From the NCBI RefSeq assembly GCF_030700285.1, contig NZ_JAUYZJ010000008.1:62001-126000 (forward strand): a stretch of DNA of 64,000 bases, read 5' to 3'. Position 1 is the first letter of the stretch; every line of letters begins with the position of its first letter. The notes below the pieces were generated by a model. The model searched no databases, was not told where the DNA came from, and was given only the letters and a program-made list of their open reading frames with translations. This DNA comes from Methylobacterium sp. NEAU K (lineage in GTDB: Bacteria > Pseudomonadota > Alphaproteobacteria > Rhizobiales > Beijerinckiaceae). The translations under genes and the position numbers were made by a program. Positions 34,670 to 43,724 of this stretch are shown piece by piece.

Positions 34670-36382
34670 TCACTCGTCGTCGGTGCGAGCCTTCTTGAAG
34701 GCCGCGCCGAGGATGTCACCGAGCGAGGCGCCGGAATCGGCGGAGCCGAACTGGGCCATCGCTTCCTTCTCCTCGGCGACTTCCAGGGCCTTGATCGAGA
34801 CCTGGACGCGGCGGGCCTTGCGGTCGAACTGGACCACCCGGGCGTCGAACTTCTCGCCGGCGGCGAAACGCTCGGGACGCTGGTCGCCCCGGTCGCGGGC
34901 GAGCTCGGCGCGGCGGATGAAGGTGGTCATGTCGGTGTCGACGATCTTCGCCTCGACGCCCGAATCCTTCACCTCGACGACCTCGCAGGTGACGATCTGG
35001 CCCTTCTTGATCTCGCCGGCCTCGGCGAAGGGGTCACCGCCGAGCTGCTTCACGCCCAGCGAGATCCGCTCCTTCTCGACATCGACGTCGAGAACCTGGG
35101 CGCGGACCATGTCGCCCTTCTTGAACTCCTCGATGACCTGCTCGCCGGGACGGTTCCAGTCGAGATCCGACAGGTGGACCATGCCGTCGACATCGCCCTC
35201 GAGGCCGATGAACAGGCCGAACTCGGTCTTGTTCTTCACCTCGCCCTCGACCTCGGAACCGACCGGGTGCTTCTCGGAGAAGGCCTCCCAGGGGTTCTGC
35301 AGGGTCTGCTTGAGGCCGAGCGAGATGCGGCGCTTGACCGGGTCGACTTCCAGGATCTGAACCTCGACCTCCTGGGAGGTGGAAACGATCTTGCCCGGAT
35401 GGACGTTCTTCTTGGTCCAGCTCATCTCGGAGACGTGGATCAGGCCCTCGATCCCCGGCTCCAGCTCCACGAAGGCGCCGTAATCGGTGATGTTGGTCAC
35501 GCGGCCCTTGAGCTTGGCACCCTCCGGGTAGCGGGCGGCGATGCCCTCCCACGGATCGGCGAGCAGCTGCTTGATGCCGAGCGAGATGCGGTGCGTCTCG
35601 TGGTTGATCTTGATGATCTTGACCTTGACCGTCTGGCCGATGGTCACGACCTCGGACGGGTGGTTCACGCGGCGCCACGCCATGTCGGTGACGTGCAGCA
35701 GGCCGTCGATGCCGCCGAGATCGACGAAGGCGCCGTACTCGGTGATGTTCTTGACGACGCCGTCGATGACCTGGCCTTCCTCGAGGTTGGCCACCAGCTC
35801 CGAGCGCTGCTCGGCGCGGCTCTCCTCGAGGACGGTGCGGCGCGACACGACGATGTTGCCGCGGCGACGGTCCATTTTGAGGATCTGGAACGGCTGCGGG
35901 GTGCCGAGCAGCGGGGTGACGTCGCGGACCGGGCGGATGTCAACCTGCGAGCGCGGCAGGAACGCCACGGCGCCGTCGAGGTCGACGGTGTAGCCGCCCT
36001 TGACTTGGTTGAAGATCGTGCCGGTGACGCGGTCGTTGTTCTCGAACGACTTCTCAAGCTTGACCCAGCTCTCCTCGCGGCGCGCCTTGTCGCGCGAGAT
36101 CACGGCTTCGCCGAGCGCGTTCTCGATCCGGTCGACGTAGACCTCGACCTCGTCGCCGATCTTCAGCTCACCCTCACGGCCGGGGCCGGTGAATTCCTTG
36201 AGCGCGACACGGCCTTCCGTCTTGGCGCCGATGTCGATGACGGCCACGTCCTTCTCGATCGCGACGACGCGACCCTTGACGACGGAGCCTTCGGTGATCT
36301 CGTGTTCGAGGAAGCTCTCCTCGAGGAGGGCTGCGAAATCCTCGCGGCTCGGGCCACGCCCCAGAGCGGTACCTGCGGTCAT
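34670..36382 (-). CDS. rpsA: 30S ribosomal protein S1
   Basis: 570 aa from an ATG preceded by AGGAGA. Six S1/OB repeats are visible, each with the GxVxxIxxYGAFVDL-type core (for example NITEYGAFVDLGGIDGLLHV and NITDYGAFVELEPGIEGLIHV). The N-terminal ribosome-binding repeat starts near EGSVVKGRVVAIEKD. It recruits structured mRNAs to the 30S subunit. The usual upstream cmk gene is not adjacent. A strong terminator follows. The longer frame to 36616 is unnecessary. Confidence 0.97.
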   Translation of the reverse strand: MTAGTALGRGPSREDFAALLEESFLEHEITEGSVVKGRVVAIEKDVAVIDIGAKTEGRVALKEFTGPGREGELKIGDEVEVYVDRIENALGEAVISRDKARREESWVKLEKSFENNDRVTGTIFNQVKGGYTVDLDGAVAFLPRSQVDIRPVRDVTPLLGTPQPFQILKMDRRRGNIVVSRRTVLEESRAEQRSELVANLEEGQVIDGVVKNITEYGAFVDLGGIDGLLHVTDMAWRRVNHPSEVVTIGQTVKVKIIKINHETHRISLGIKQLLADPWEGIAARYPEGAKLKGRVTNITDYGAFVELEPGIEGLIHVSEMSWTKKNVHPGKIVSTSQEVEVQILEVDPVKRRISLGLKQTLQNPWEAFSEKHPVGSEVEGEVKNKTEFGLFIGLEGDVDGMVHLSDLDWNRPGEQVIEEFKKGDMVRAQVLDVDVEKERISLGVKQLGGDPFAEAGEIKKGQIVTCEVVEVKDSGVEAKIVDTDMTTFIRRAELARDRGDQRPERFAAGEKFDARVVQFDRKARRVQVSIKALEVAEEKEAMAQFGSADSGASLGDILGAAFKKARTDDE

Positions 36383-36729
36383 TCTGTCTCCTGAACGGCC
36401 TCCAGCGGAGGCCCGTTGCGTCGGCGGCTCGCGTTGCACGCACCCCCGTTCGCCGCGACCGCTCCCTTTGTCTTTCGGGAGAGGCGACCGGTCCCCTGGG
36501 AGCCGGCTTGCCGACGCGTCGATACGGATGACGAGGGCGGTCCAGCCGGCGGCCCGGCGGACGCGAGAAGACGAGCGCGAGAGCGGATCCGGGAGGACGC
36601 GCGCTCCATACAGCATCGGGCCTGCGACTTCAACCGAAACGCTTTTCCGATGCGCGGGCCGGCCGGAGCCGCGGTCCCGCTTCGCGTCTGCGCGGGGCCA
36701 GCCAACGAAACATCAGGGCGGCCGTGGGC
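36383..36729. other. 347-bp upstream region of rpsA without a gene
   Basis: No plausible coding frame; it is GC-rich with low-quality Arg/Pro frames on both strands. It must hold the rpsA promoter. I saw no clear riboswitch or attenuator. Confidence 0.55.
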
Positions 36730-37578
36730 TCAGGCTGCCTTGGCCCAGGCGTTGCGGGTATCCATCACCTCGTCGGTGTGCACGTCAAACCGCACCAGAT
36801 GCGCCGTGCCGAAACTGGTCGTCAGCGCGCAATCGGCGGCGTCTCGCCCGCGGGCCATGACGATCCGGGCGATCCGCGGGCGGTTGTGCCGGGCGTCGAA
36901 CGTATACCAGCGGCCGCCCTCGGCACCATCGAGATAGACCTCGAACCAGGCGGAGAAGTCCATCGGCGCCGGATCCTTCGGCCCCCCGATGTCGCCGAGG
37001 TAGCCGGTGGCATAGCGGGCCGGAATATTCATGCACCGGCACAGGGTGATCGCAAGATGCGCGAAGTCCCGGCAGACGCCGACCCGCTGCGTATAACCGT
37101 CGAAGGCCGTGCGCGTCGCGTCCGCCTGCTTGTAGTCGAAGCGCAGGCGGTCGTTTACGAAATCGAGGATCGCCTGCACCCGCGCCCATCCCTCGGGCGT
37201 GCCACCGAACAGCGACCACGCGATCCCCGAGAGCTTGTCCGTGTCACAGTAGCGCGAGCCGAGCATGTACATCAGTACGTCATCGGGCAGTGCAGCCACC
37301 GGGATCTGGCGGGCATCCGGGACCTGGTCGTCCGGCAGCCCGCTATCGGCGATGGTGAAGTCGGCCGACAGGGTGATGCGGCCGCCGGGGGCGACGATCC
37401 GGGTGCAGACGTTGCCGAAGGCGTCGACATGCTGGCGCGCCGGGACCGGCGGATCGAACGCGATCACCTCCGGGGTGACGAGATCGCCCCGGCGCTCCGG
37501 CCGCACATTCAGGAGCAGGTTCATCGGCGTCGGGCCGAACGTGACGAAGGCGATCGTGAAGCCGGTGTGGACGTGCAT
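36730..37578 (-). CDS. Transglutaminase-like cysteine protease-fold protein
   Basis: 282 aa. An N-terminal beta domain (~1-130) precedes the transglutaminase core: catalytic Cys in RVGVCRDFAHLAI, Asp in YTFDARHNRPRI. The usual His position reads MDFSAWFEVYL, with Ser where many family members have HAW; I recall the same DFSAWFEVYL in related alphaproteobacterial proteins, so the subfamily may use a different triad or be non-catalytic. The ATG at 37578 is preferred over a TTG at 37587. Cytoplasmic, since no signal peptide is visible. Confidence 0.82.
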   Translation of the reverse strand: MHVHTGFTIAFVTFGPTPMNLLLNVRPERRGDLVTPEVIAFDPPVPARQHVDAFGNVCTRIVAPGGRITLSADFTIADSGLPDDQVPDARQIPVAALPDDVLMYMLGSRYCDTDKLSGIAWSLFGGTPEGWARVQAILDFVNDRLRFDYKQADATRTAFDGYTQRVGVCRDFAHLAITLCRCMNIPARYATGYLGDIGGPKDPAPMDFSAWFEVYLDGAEGGRWYTFDARHNRPRIARIVMARGRDAADCALTTSFGTAHLVRFDVHTDEVMDTRNAWAKAA

Positions 37579-37901
37579 CTTGGACAACCGTGGACGGGAC
37601 CGGCGACGAGCCGTGTCGAGGGGCGGGCGACTGATCTATGGCGCCCGATAAACCTCAAGTGGGCCACGGGTTCCGTTGCGCGTTCCTGTTTCCGCCGGAC
37701 CCGGTGCCCGACCACGCGGCACGGCTCGGACGGCGCGATCGGTGTCCGCCGGGATGCGCGTGCGCGGTGCAGCCCTGCCGTGTCCGGCGCCTTGTTGCAA
37801 CGCACAGGGCAGCCTCGTATCGCTCCGGGCAACCCGGATTCGCAGGCCGGCTGCCGCAAGCCGCCGCACGGGTCCGCCCCGCCGCCAGACGAACGACGCC
37901 C
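37579..37901. other. 323-bp divergent region between transglutaminase-like gene and serA
   Basis: No credible gene; the frame upstream of serA is Pro/Arg/Ala-rich and lacks a ribosome binding site. It presumably contains both divergent promoters. No clear repeat seen. Confidence 0.5.
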
Positions 37902-39152
37902 ATGATCCCCGACAAGCTCTCCCTGCCGAAGGACAAGATCCGGGTCCTGCTGCTTGAGGGCATCAACGACAGCGCCGTCGGGCTGATGCAGGCGGCCGGC
38001 TACACCAATCTGACCCGACTTCCGAAGGCGCTGGATCGGGAGGCCCTGCACGAGGCGCTGCAGGGCGTGCACATGCTGGGCATCCGTTCACGCACCCAGC
38101 TCGACGCGGCCGCCTTCGAGGCGGCAGACCGACTGCTCGCAGTGGGCTGCTTCTCGGTCGGCACCAATCAGGTCGACCTGGAGGCGGCGCGCCACCGCGG
38201 CATCCCGGTGTTCAACGCGCCGTTCTCCAACACCCGCTCGGTGGCAGAACTGACGATCGGCGAGATCGTGATGCTGCTGCGCCGGATTGTGCCGCGCTCG
38301 GTGGGCGCCCATGCGGGCCGTTGGGACAAGTCGGCGGTGGGATCCCTGGAGGTACGCGGCAAGACACTGGGCATCGTCGGCTACGGCAATATCGGCACGC
38401 AGCTCTCGACGCTCGCCGAGGCGATGGGGATGCGCGTCCTATTCTACGACCACACCGACAAGCTGCGCCACGGCAACACGGAGCCGACCGAGACCCTCCA
38501 CGACCTGCTCGCGCAGAGCGACGTGGTCTCACTGCATGTGCCCGAGACCGAGGCCACCGCCAACATGATCGGAGCGGCCGAGATCCGGGCGATGAAGCCG
38601 GGCGCCTTCCTGATCAACAACGCGCGCGGTACCGTGGTCGATCTCGACGCCCTCGCGTCGGCCCTGCGCGACGGCCATCTCAAGGGTGCGGCCGTCGACG
38701 TGTTCCCGTTGGAGCCCGGCTCTAACGCGGAGCCGTTCGTGAGCCCGCTCCAGGGTATCGAGAACGTGATCCTGACGCCGCATATCGGCGGCTCGACCGA
38801 GGAGGCCCAGGAGCGCATCGGCGCCGAGGTCGCCCGCAAGCTCGTGGACTATTCCGATATCGGCTCCACCGTCGGCGCCGTGAACTTTCCGCAGGTGCAG
38901 CTGCCGGCCCGGCCGACGGGCACGCGCTTCATTCACGTTCAGCGCAACCTCCCGGGAATGCTCGGGCGCCTCAACGACGTGTTCTCCCGCAGCCACGTGA
39001 ACATCGCGGCCCAGTTCTATCAGACCGACGGCGAGGTCGGTTACGTGGTGCTGGAGACCGACGCCACGAACGCCGATGCCGAGGCGCTGCTCATCCAGAT
39101 CCGGGCCATCCCCGGCACGATCCGGGCGCGGCTGCTCTACGAGCGCCGCTGA
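37902..39152 (+). CDS. serA: D-3-phosphoglycerate dehydrogenase
   Basis: 416 aa. NAD-binding motif LGIVGYGNIGTQLSTLAEAMG; catalytic Arg in NNARGTVVD and His in LTPHIGGSTEEAQ; C-terminal ACT domain (VQRNLPGMLGRLNDVFSRSHVNI, ~345-416) for serine feedback. It starts serine synthesis from glycerate-3-phosphate. The size and single ACT domain match the E. coli-type enzyme. The ATG at 37902 gives MIPDKLSLPKDKIRVLLLEG; the upstream open frame is not coding-like. Confidence 0.95.
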   Translation: MIPDKLSLPKDKIRVLLLEGINDSAVGLMQAAGYTNLTRLPKALDREALHEALQGVHMLGIRSRTQLDAAAFEAADRLLAVGCFSVGTNQVDLEAARHRGIPVFNAPFSNTRSVAELTIGEIVMLLRRIVPRSVGAHAGRWDKSAVGSLEVRGKTLGIVGYGNIGTQLSTLAEAMGMRVLFYDHTDKLRHGNTEPTETLHDLLAQSDVVSLHVPETEATANMIGAAEIRAMKPGAFLINNARGTVVDLDALASALRDGHLKGAAVDVFPLEPGSNAEPFVSPLQGIENVILTPHIGGSTEEAQERIGAEVARKLVDYSDIGSTVGAVNFPQVQLPARPTGTRFIHVQRNLPGMLGRLNDVFSRSHVNIAAQFYQTDGEVGYVVLETDATNADAEALLIQIRAIPGTIRARLLYERR

Positions 39153-39210
39153 ACGGACTGCCCTTCCGCCTTGGCGCGGACGAGCGCGGGGAATTTAAAG
39201 CCGGCGTGGC

Positions 39211-39241
39211 CGAACGCGGCCGCTGTTGCCGCGTTCGTCTT
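39211..39241 (+). terminator. Probable terminator of serA
   Basis: CGAACGCGGC and GCCGCGTTCG form a perfect 10-bp stem with a 7-nt loop, 58 bp beyond the serA stop. Only TCT-T follows, so the U-tract is weak; it may terminate with help or simply stabilise the 3' end. Confidence 0.6.
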
Positions 39242-39319
39242 GCGCGGCGGCCTCGGGGGCTGTTCAAGTCATGGCCGACCGTCCTGCTGATGGATCGGCC
39301 GACCGGCGGAGGATTTACG

Positions 39320-39793
39320 GTGACGAAGCGTATTGTGTGCGCATGGGCCTCTGTTGCCCTCGGCCTCACCGGGACAATCGCGGGCGTCTCCGACGCCTCC
39401 GCGGATTGCCTGCGCCGGATCTACAACCGCTCGAGCTACGTCCTCGTCGCCCGCCAGGACGGAGGACCGCCCGCCACCCTGCTCCCCGGTAGGTCCCTCC
39501 CGGTGCGCCTGTCGCAGCCGGGCCAGTTCGAGCTGGCGGCCTATTGCGGCCTTCCGGAAGCCGGCGGGACGCCGGTCACGCAGGCGCGCTTCGGCTACGA
39601 GGCCGTGCTCGACCGCTGCTTCGTGCGCTTCGGGACCGACCTGTTCACGCCCCAACTCGGCCGCGGCTTCTTCGGCGCGCAGGAGACCGCCCCGTTCACG
39701 GTGAACAACCCACGGCAGGGCGACATCATCCTCGGTCCCTCGGCCCTGCCCGCCTGCGCGGTGCCGGGGGCAGTTCTCAGCCGGCGCGGCTGA
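39320..39793 (+). CDS. Secreted hypothetical protein, 157 aa
   Basis: The GTG at 39320 follows GGAGG at 7-nt spacing, an ideal start. A signal peptide (IVCAWASVALGLTGTIAG, cleavage near DASADC) precedes a compact domain with four cysteines (CLRRIYNRSSY, AAYCGLPEAGG, DRCFVRFG, PACAVPG). No family recognised. It converges on the next small gene with a 3-bp gap. Confidence 0.7.
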   Translation: MTKRIVCAWASVALGLTGTIAGVSDASADCLRRIYNRSSYVLVARQDGGPPATLLPGRSLPVRLSQPGQFELAAYCGLPEAGGTPVTQARFGYEAVLDRCFVRFGTDLFTPQLGRGFFGAQETAPFTVNNPRQGDIILGPSALPACAVPGAVLSRRG

Positions 39794-39796
39794 ACC

Positions 39797-39949
39797 TCAG
39801 ACGTAGTGCCGGAACACGACCCGCCCGTCCTCCGCGGCCCCGGGCGGTGCCGCCGCCACCGGCCCGATGAGAGGACTGGCGAGCCGCAGTGCAATCAGGC
39901 CGAAGGCCGCGAGCACCGGGGCGACGTATCGGAACGGGCGAGCGAGCAT
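39797..39949 (-). CDS. Small membrane protein, 50 aa
   Basis: The ATG at 39949 has GGAGG at 5-nt spacing. One hydrophobic helix (YVAPVLAAFGLIALRLASPLIG) covers most of the N-terminal half and a short polar tail (EDGRVVFRHYV) follows. The frame extends upstream to 40066 without good context. No family recognised; the strong ribosome binding site is the main support. Confidence 0.55.
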   Translation of the reverse strand: MLARPFRYVAPVLAAFGLIALRLASPLIGPVAAAPPGAAEDGRVVFRHYV

Positions 39950-40268
39950 GGGCGCCTCCGGCGCGACGTTGCTGCCTCCGAAGATGTCCGGAGTGCAGCC
40001 CTGACGCGCAACCGGAGCATCCCATCTCCGCGCCCGATCTGGCGTGTCGAAACGCACATCGATCACGTGAAGCCGACCCGCGACCTGTGGTGAGGCGCTC
40101 GATGGACCGGCCCGCGGTTACGGTCGTCTGAATGCGTCCTCCGGGTCGCTGGCGTGTGCGGCGGTGCGCTCCTATGGTGCCCCGGTGGGGGCCGACCGGG
40201 CATCGCACCGCGCGGACCGCGAGGTCGCACCCCTTCGCGGAATCGACAGCGTGAACAAGGACGCGCGT

Positions 40269-40484
40269 ATGCTCACCCAGACTGGAAACACGATCCTGCG
40301 GGGCGATCTCGGCGTCGAGGAGACCATCGAGTCCGACAACATCGTCCGGTGGGATGGCGAGCGGCTCTACGTCGAGCAGGACGTCTACCACAACGGCCAG
40401 CTCGTTCACCGCAAATACCGCCGCACCGTGACCGAGCCGGTCGCCCGGGTGCTCTGGACGATCATCAACCGCGCCAAGCAGTGA
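40269..40484 (+). CDS. Small hypothetical protein, 71 aa
   Basis: The ATG at 40269 follows AAGGA. The protein (MLTQTGNTILRGDLGVEETI at the start, then WDGERLYVEQDVYHNGQLVH) is soluble, acidic in the middle and basic at the end, with beta-strand character. A GTG at 40251 is an alternative start. No family recognised. Confidence 0.55.
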   Translation: MLTQTGNTILRGDLGVEETIESDNIVRWDGERLYVEQDVYHNGQLVHRKYRRTVTEPVARVLWTIINRAKQ

Positions 40485-40548
40485 TCGCCCTGCGGTGACA
40501 CGATCCGGCGCGGCTCGCCCGCGTTGGACGAGCGCGCGGCCGCTCGGG

Positions 40549-40881
40549 CTACGCCGCGACCGCGTTCAGGGGCTCGACGCTCGACAAGGGGGCCGGCCGG
40601 ACAGCGTCCAGACGGCTATGGGCGTTGTCGAAGGCGGCCCGGACTGTGGCGCTGGCATCCTCCACCGCGATCAAAACCGCCAGCTTCTGGGCGGTGGTGC
40701 GGTCCGCGATGGTGCGGGCCGCCGAGATCAGAGCATGTTCCAGGCTGAGGAGTTCGGCCTCGGGGTCCTTGCCCGTCTCCCGCGTTGCGGCCGCGAGCCG
40801 CCCGAGCACGGCCTCAAGGGCGTGACGGAGGACAAGGGTGCGCACACGCTCCTGAAGGAGCGCCCTCTCGTCGATCTTCAT
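40549..40881 (-). CDS. Small alpha-helical hypothetical protein, 110 aa
   Basis: MKIDERALLQERVRTLVLRH begins an almost wholly helical sequence (ALEAVLGRLAAATRETGKDP; LLSLEHALISAARTIADRTT). No signal peptide. Start ATG at 40881 lacks a clear Shine-Dalgarno sequence. It converges on the 71-aa gene. No family recognised. Confidence 0.55.
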   Translation of the reverse strand: MKIDERALLQERVRTLVLRHALEAVLGRLAAATRETGKDPEAELLSLEHALISAARTIADRTTAQKLAVLIAVEDASATVRAAFDNAHSRLDAVRPAPLSSVEPLNAVAA

Positions 40882-41228
40882 CGGAATAGGTCCGTTTTCG
40901 GGAACGGGACCAAGATCTCACACTTGCGCGGATCGTGCAGCCACCTTTTTGCAACAGGGCTATACAGTCTCGTCGTCGAAAGTATCCGCGCTATCGAGGC
41001 CGCAATGGCCGCGGTTGAGGAAGATGATCTGTCTATTGCCGCAAAATGGCGCGCGTACTGAGAGGCTGACGGCCAATTGTGGATTTTTTAGACTGCGAGG
41101 GGTTGTGAATTGATGCGCGTACGATTCATCCAATGGGGCCGACGCTCGACGGACCGGGGAAGCACGGCGTGGAAGAGGTCGTGCCGGCGGCGTGGGTTCG
41201 ATCGCGACCGCCGTGCCGCCGACAGCAC
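40882..41228. other. 347-bp region without a supported gene
   Basis: Part is moderately AT-rich (around 40910-41110). A short plus-strand frame ending AAVEEDDLSIAAKWRAY has no good start. Nothing else is recognisable. Confidence 0.5.
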
Positions 41229-41807
41229 TCAATACGGCGTTCCGCGCTGGCGCCGCTCGTGCAGCGCCTCGGCGTACCATTCCAGCTCGTCCAGGAACCG
41301 GCCTGCGGCCTCTTCAAGCCACGCCTCCGCGGGCGCGCCGTCGCGGTCGAGCGCCGTCTGGAGGCGGGGGATCGGCAGGAGCGAGGGAATGCTGGGCATG
41401 CCCATCTCGGCGAGCATCGCACGCAGGGGCATCGCGGCCCGGACGCCGCCGAACTGGCCGGCCGAATAGCAGCAGATCGCGGACGGCCGCCAGAAATACT
41501 CTTCCAGGAAGTGGTCGAGCGTGTTCGAGAGCGCCGGTGGGACCCCGTGGTTGTATTCGGCCGAGACCACCAGGAAGGCGTCCGCGCTGCGGTAGAGGGT
41601 GGCGAGGCGCTTCAGCGGGGCCGGCGCGGTCCCGGCCGGGAATTCCTTGTACATCCGGTCGAGGAGCGGAAGTGCCAGCTCGGCGGGATCGACCAGCGGC
41701 GCGGCATGGCCACGCGCCTCGAGCCGGGCGACGAGGAAGCGGGCCGCGCGGATGCCGATGCGGTCGGAGCGGATGCTCCCAAGGATCACGGGCACGGTCA
41801 GGGGCAT
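41229..41807 (-). CDS. NAD(P)H-dependent FMN reductase
   Basis: 192 aa flavodoxin-like fold. ILGSIRSDRIGIRAA is the phosphate-binding loop for FMN; VVSAEYNHGVPPALSNTLDH is the signature of the FMN_red family. It reduces FMN, or quinones and azo compounds, with NAD(P)H in the cytoplasm. No partner monooxygenase is adjacent. The start ATG at 41807 is close to the first motif, as usual. Confidence 0.92.
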   Translation of the reverse strand: MPLTVPVILGSIRSDRIGIRAARFLVARLEARGHAAPLVDPAELALPLLDRMYKEFPAGTAPAPLKRLATLYRSADAFLVVSAEYNHGVPPALSNTLDHFLEEYFWRPSAICCYSAGQFGGVRAAMPLRAMLAEMGMPSIPSLLPIPRLQTALDRDGAPAEAWLEEAAGRFLDELEWYAEALHERRQRGTPY

Positions 41808-41906
41808 GGCGATCTCCGGTTCGACCGATCATGCCTGAGGGCGGCTCGCCGCTCCAGGGGCTGAGTCCGCCGCGGCGGCGCCTCTGTCCTGCCGCGGGCC
41901 GACGGT

Positions 41907-42512
41907 TCAGGCTTTCGGCGTGCTCGTGAGCGCGGAGGCTGCGAGACCGACCGGTCCGCCGCTGGCGTAAGCGGCGATCGCCTTCGTGACCTGCTGCAGG
42001 ATGGATTGCAGGCCGTCCTCGAGACTGCTCGACGTCCCCGTGCCGGCGGTCGTGGTCGATGCCGAAGCGGCGGCGCTGCTGCCGTCCGATTGGCGGGGGT
42101 CCGTGCTGTCCGTGGAGTCCGATGCGGCGGGGCGCCCGTGATGACCGTGACGGTGATGGACCGGTGCGGCATCCCCCGATACTTGGCTGGGATCCGCCCC
42201 GACGGTGGACGAGGACCCATCGGCGGCGCTCGTCGAATCCGTGGAGGGCGCGAGACCGCCCTGCACGCCGATCTGGCTGTAATCGGACTGCACCTGAAGC
42301 AGCGAGGCCATCAGGTCGCTCGACAATGCCGGGCCGGAGGCCGAGCCGGCCGTCGGCGTCGTACCGCCCGTCCCCGCTGTCGCACTCGTGTTCTGGCTCG
42401 CCGCGGCGAACGCCGTCGCGTCGAGTTGCGGCGCTGCGGCGGCCCGCGTCTGCCGCAAGGCTGTGACGAGATCTCTCTGAAGGCTGCTGCTTGTGACCGA
42501 ACCGACTGACAT
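41907..42512 (-). CDS. Low-complexity Ser/Thr/Ala-rich protein with a His cluster
   Basis: 201 aa from the ATG at 42512. It begins MSVGSVTSSSLQRDLVTALR, has repeated small-polar runs (DSTSAADGSSSTVGADPSQV), a central HHRHGHHG cluster (~115-122), and ends with a helical region (LQSILQQVTKAIAAYASGG) and TSTPKA. No signal peptide or membrane helix. The composition suggests a disordered, possibly exported or metal-binding protein; that is inference. The frame extends upstream but the extra part is low quality. No family recognised. Confidence 0.55.
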   Translation of the reverse strand: MSVGSVTSSSLQRDLVTALRQTRAAAAPQLDATAFAAASQNTSATAGTGGTTPTAGSASGPALSSDLMASLLQVQSDYSQIGVQGGLAPSTDSTSAADGSSSTVGADPSQVSGDAAPVHHRHGHHGRPAASDSTDSTDPRQSDGSSAAASASTTTAGTGTSSSLEDGLQSILQQVTKAIAAYASGGPVGLAASALTSTPKA

Positions 42513-42933
42513 GTGGCGCCCTCGCGAACTCTCGCCTGGGTGCAGGCATGGCGCGTTCCAGATTTTTCCTTTTGATTTCAAGCCCCGGACCGGGCGCCGA
42601 ACCGGCAGGATCGGCCGCACGGCAGATTCTGCCGGTCGAGGGTGGATGATCTGCGGGCGGCGAGGCCGACATCGACCGTATCGCGCAGCCGCCGGCCGCG
42701 CGCATCCGGCCATCCCTGCCCTCGAACCGTAAGGACCCGAACGGAAATGCGCATCGATCCGAATGACGCGCCGGGGCGTCCATCCGTTGGTCCGCGGCTG
42801 AAACATCGCCGAGCCGTCGTCACCCAGAGGCGTCGGCGCTCAGACTGGCGTGTTGGAGACGGGTTTCCCGCACCGCACGGCCAGCGCAGCAGCCAACACG
42901 CAAGCGTGCGTTCCGAAGATGTTGTTTGTGAGA
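42513..42933. other. 421-bp region between the low-complexity gene and tRNA-Asn
   Basis: No credible gene. The plus-strand frame ending PRAGLEPATRRLTVACSTN is the translated tRNA-Asn sequence, a common artefact. Confidence 0.55.
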
Positions 42934-43009
42934 TGGCTCCCCGAGCAGGACTCGAACCTGCGACAAGGCGATTAACAGTCGCCTGCTCTACCAACTGAGC
43001 TATCGGGGA
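42934..43009 (-). tRNA. tRNA-Asn (GTT)
   Basis: 76 nt with encoded CCA. Acceptor TCCCCGA/TCGGGGA, D-arm GCTCAGTTGGTAGAGC, anticodon stem-loop GCGACTGTTAATCGC with GTT, T-arm GCAGGTTCGAGTCCTGC, discriminator G. All arms pair fully. Confidence 0.96.
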
Positions 43010-43332
43010 TCACGGTCGCGTCTCTACACACCGAGATCGCGCGACGCAAGGGCCTGGATGCCAGATCTGCGCGGTCTCCGAGGAGCGCGCTCTCTGCGGA
43101 TCCGTCCGCGGGGTGCTGTGCGAAGACGGCACGAGCGTCAGTGTTGTAATTCTGCACCAACCCGACCTGTGGCTCGGCGTGACCAAACTTCTGAGACCGG
43201 TCTCGGGGCGGACCGGACGGGCTGCGGATCCGCGCCAGCCTGGAATCCAAACCCGCCGGTTCATGCGATTGTCACGGCCGCCGCCTAGGGGACCGGCCTC
43301 GCCGGCACGACCGGCTGACATCGACCTCCCAG
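43010..43332. other. 323-bp region upstream of a small gene pair
   Basis: No supported gene or RNA. A plus-strand frame from 43113 has poor coding character in its second half. It should contain the tRNA-Asn promoter. Confidence 0.45.
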
Positions 43333-43575
43333 ATGCTGATCTATTGCTGTCTCGATCCACAAGACCCGTATGCCGAGCGTGAAGTCCAGGTCACGTTCGA
43401 GTGGACTGTCGGCGGTCCCCGGTTGATCGCCGCCGTCGATCAACACGACGATGACATCCTGCCCGACCTCGTCGAGGTACAGCGCGACGACTTGCGCCGG
43501 GAGATCGTCGACGCCCACCGGCTCCCGACCGCACGGCTGCGCGAGGCCCTGTCGGTCACGCCAGCGGGTCGCTGA
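43333..43575 (+). CDS. Small hypothetical protein, 80 aa
   Basis: MLIYCCLDPQDPYAEREVQV begins a soluble, acidic protein with beta then helix character (DLVEVQRDDLRREIVDAHRL). It stops 2 bp before the ATG of the 48-aa membrane protein, which supports both as a pair. The opposing minus-strand frame is less protein-like. No clear Shine-Dalgarno sequence and no family recognised. Confidence 0.4.
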   Translation: MLIYCCLDPQDPYAEREVQVTFEWTVGGPRLIAAVDQHDDDILPDLVEVQRDDLRREIVDAHRLPTARLREALSVTPAGR

Positions 43576-43577
43576 CG

Positions 43578-43724
43578 ATGTGGCGGGATCTAGACTCGCT
43601 CGATGACGTGCCCGCGGTCTATCCGCATCGCGAGAGCCGCATGCCGCTCTACATCGGGGTATCACTCTTCGCTTTCCTGCTCGTCGGCGTCGCGGCGAAC
43701 TGGATGATGGCGCACGTCGCCTGA
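43578..43724 (+). CDS. Small membrane protein, 48 aa
   Basis: It starts 2 bp after the preceding stop and encodes MWRDLDSLDDVPAVYPHRES, then one hydrophobic helix (LYIGVSLFAFLLVGVAANWM), ending MAHVA. The single helix with an acidic leader is typical of bacterial small membrane proteins. Tandem placement suggests coupling with the 80-aa gene. Confidence 0.5.
   Translation: MWRDLDSLDDVPAVYPHRESRMPLYIGVSLFAFLLVGVAANWMMAHVA

Noticed and set aside
42642-42998. Plus-strand frame ending GLEPATRRLTVACSTN
   Set aside because: Translated complement of tRNA-Asn; not a gene.
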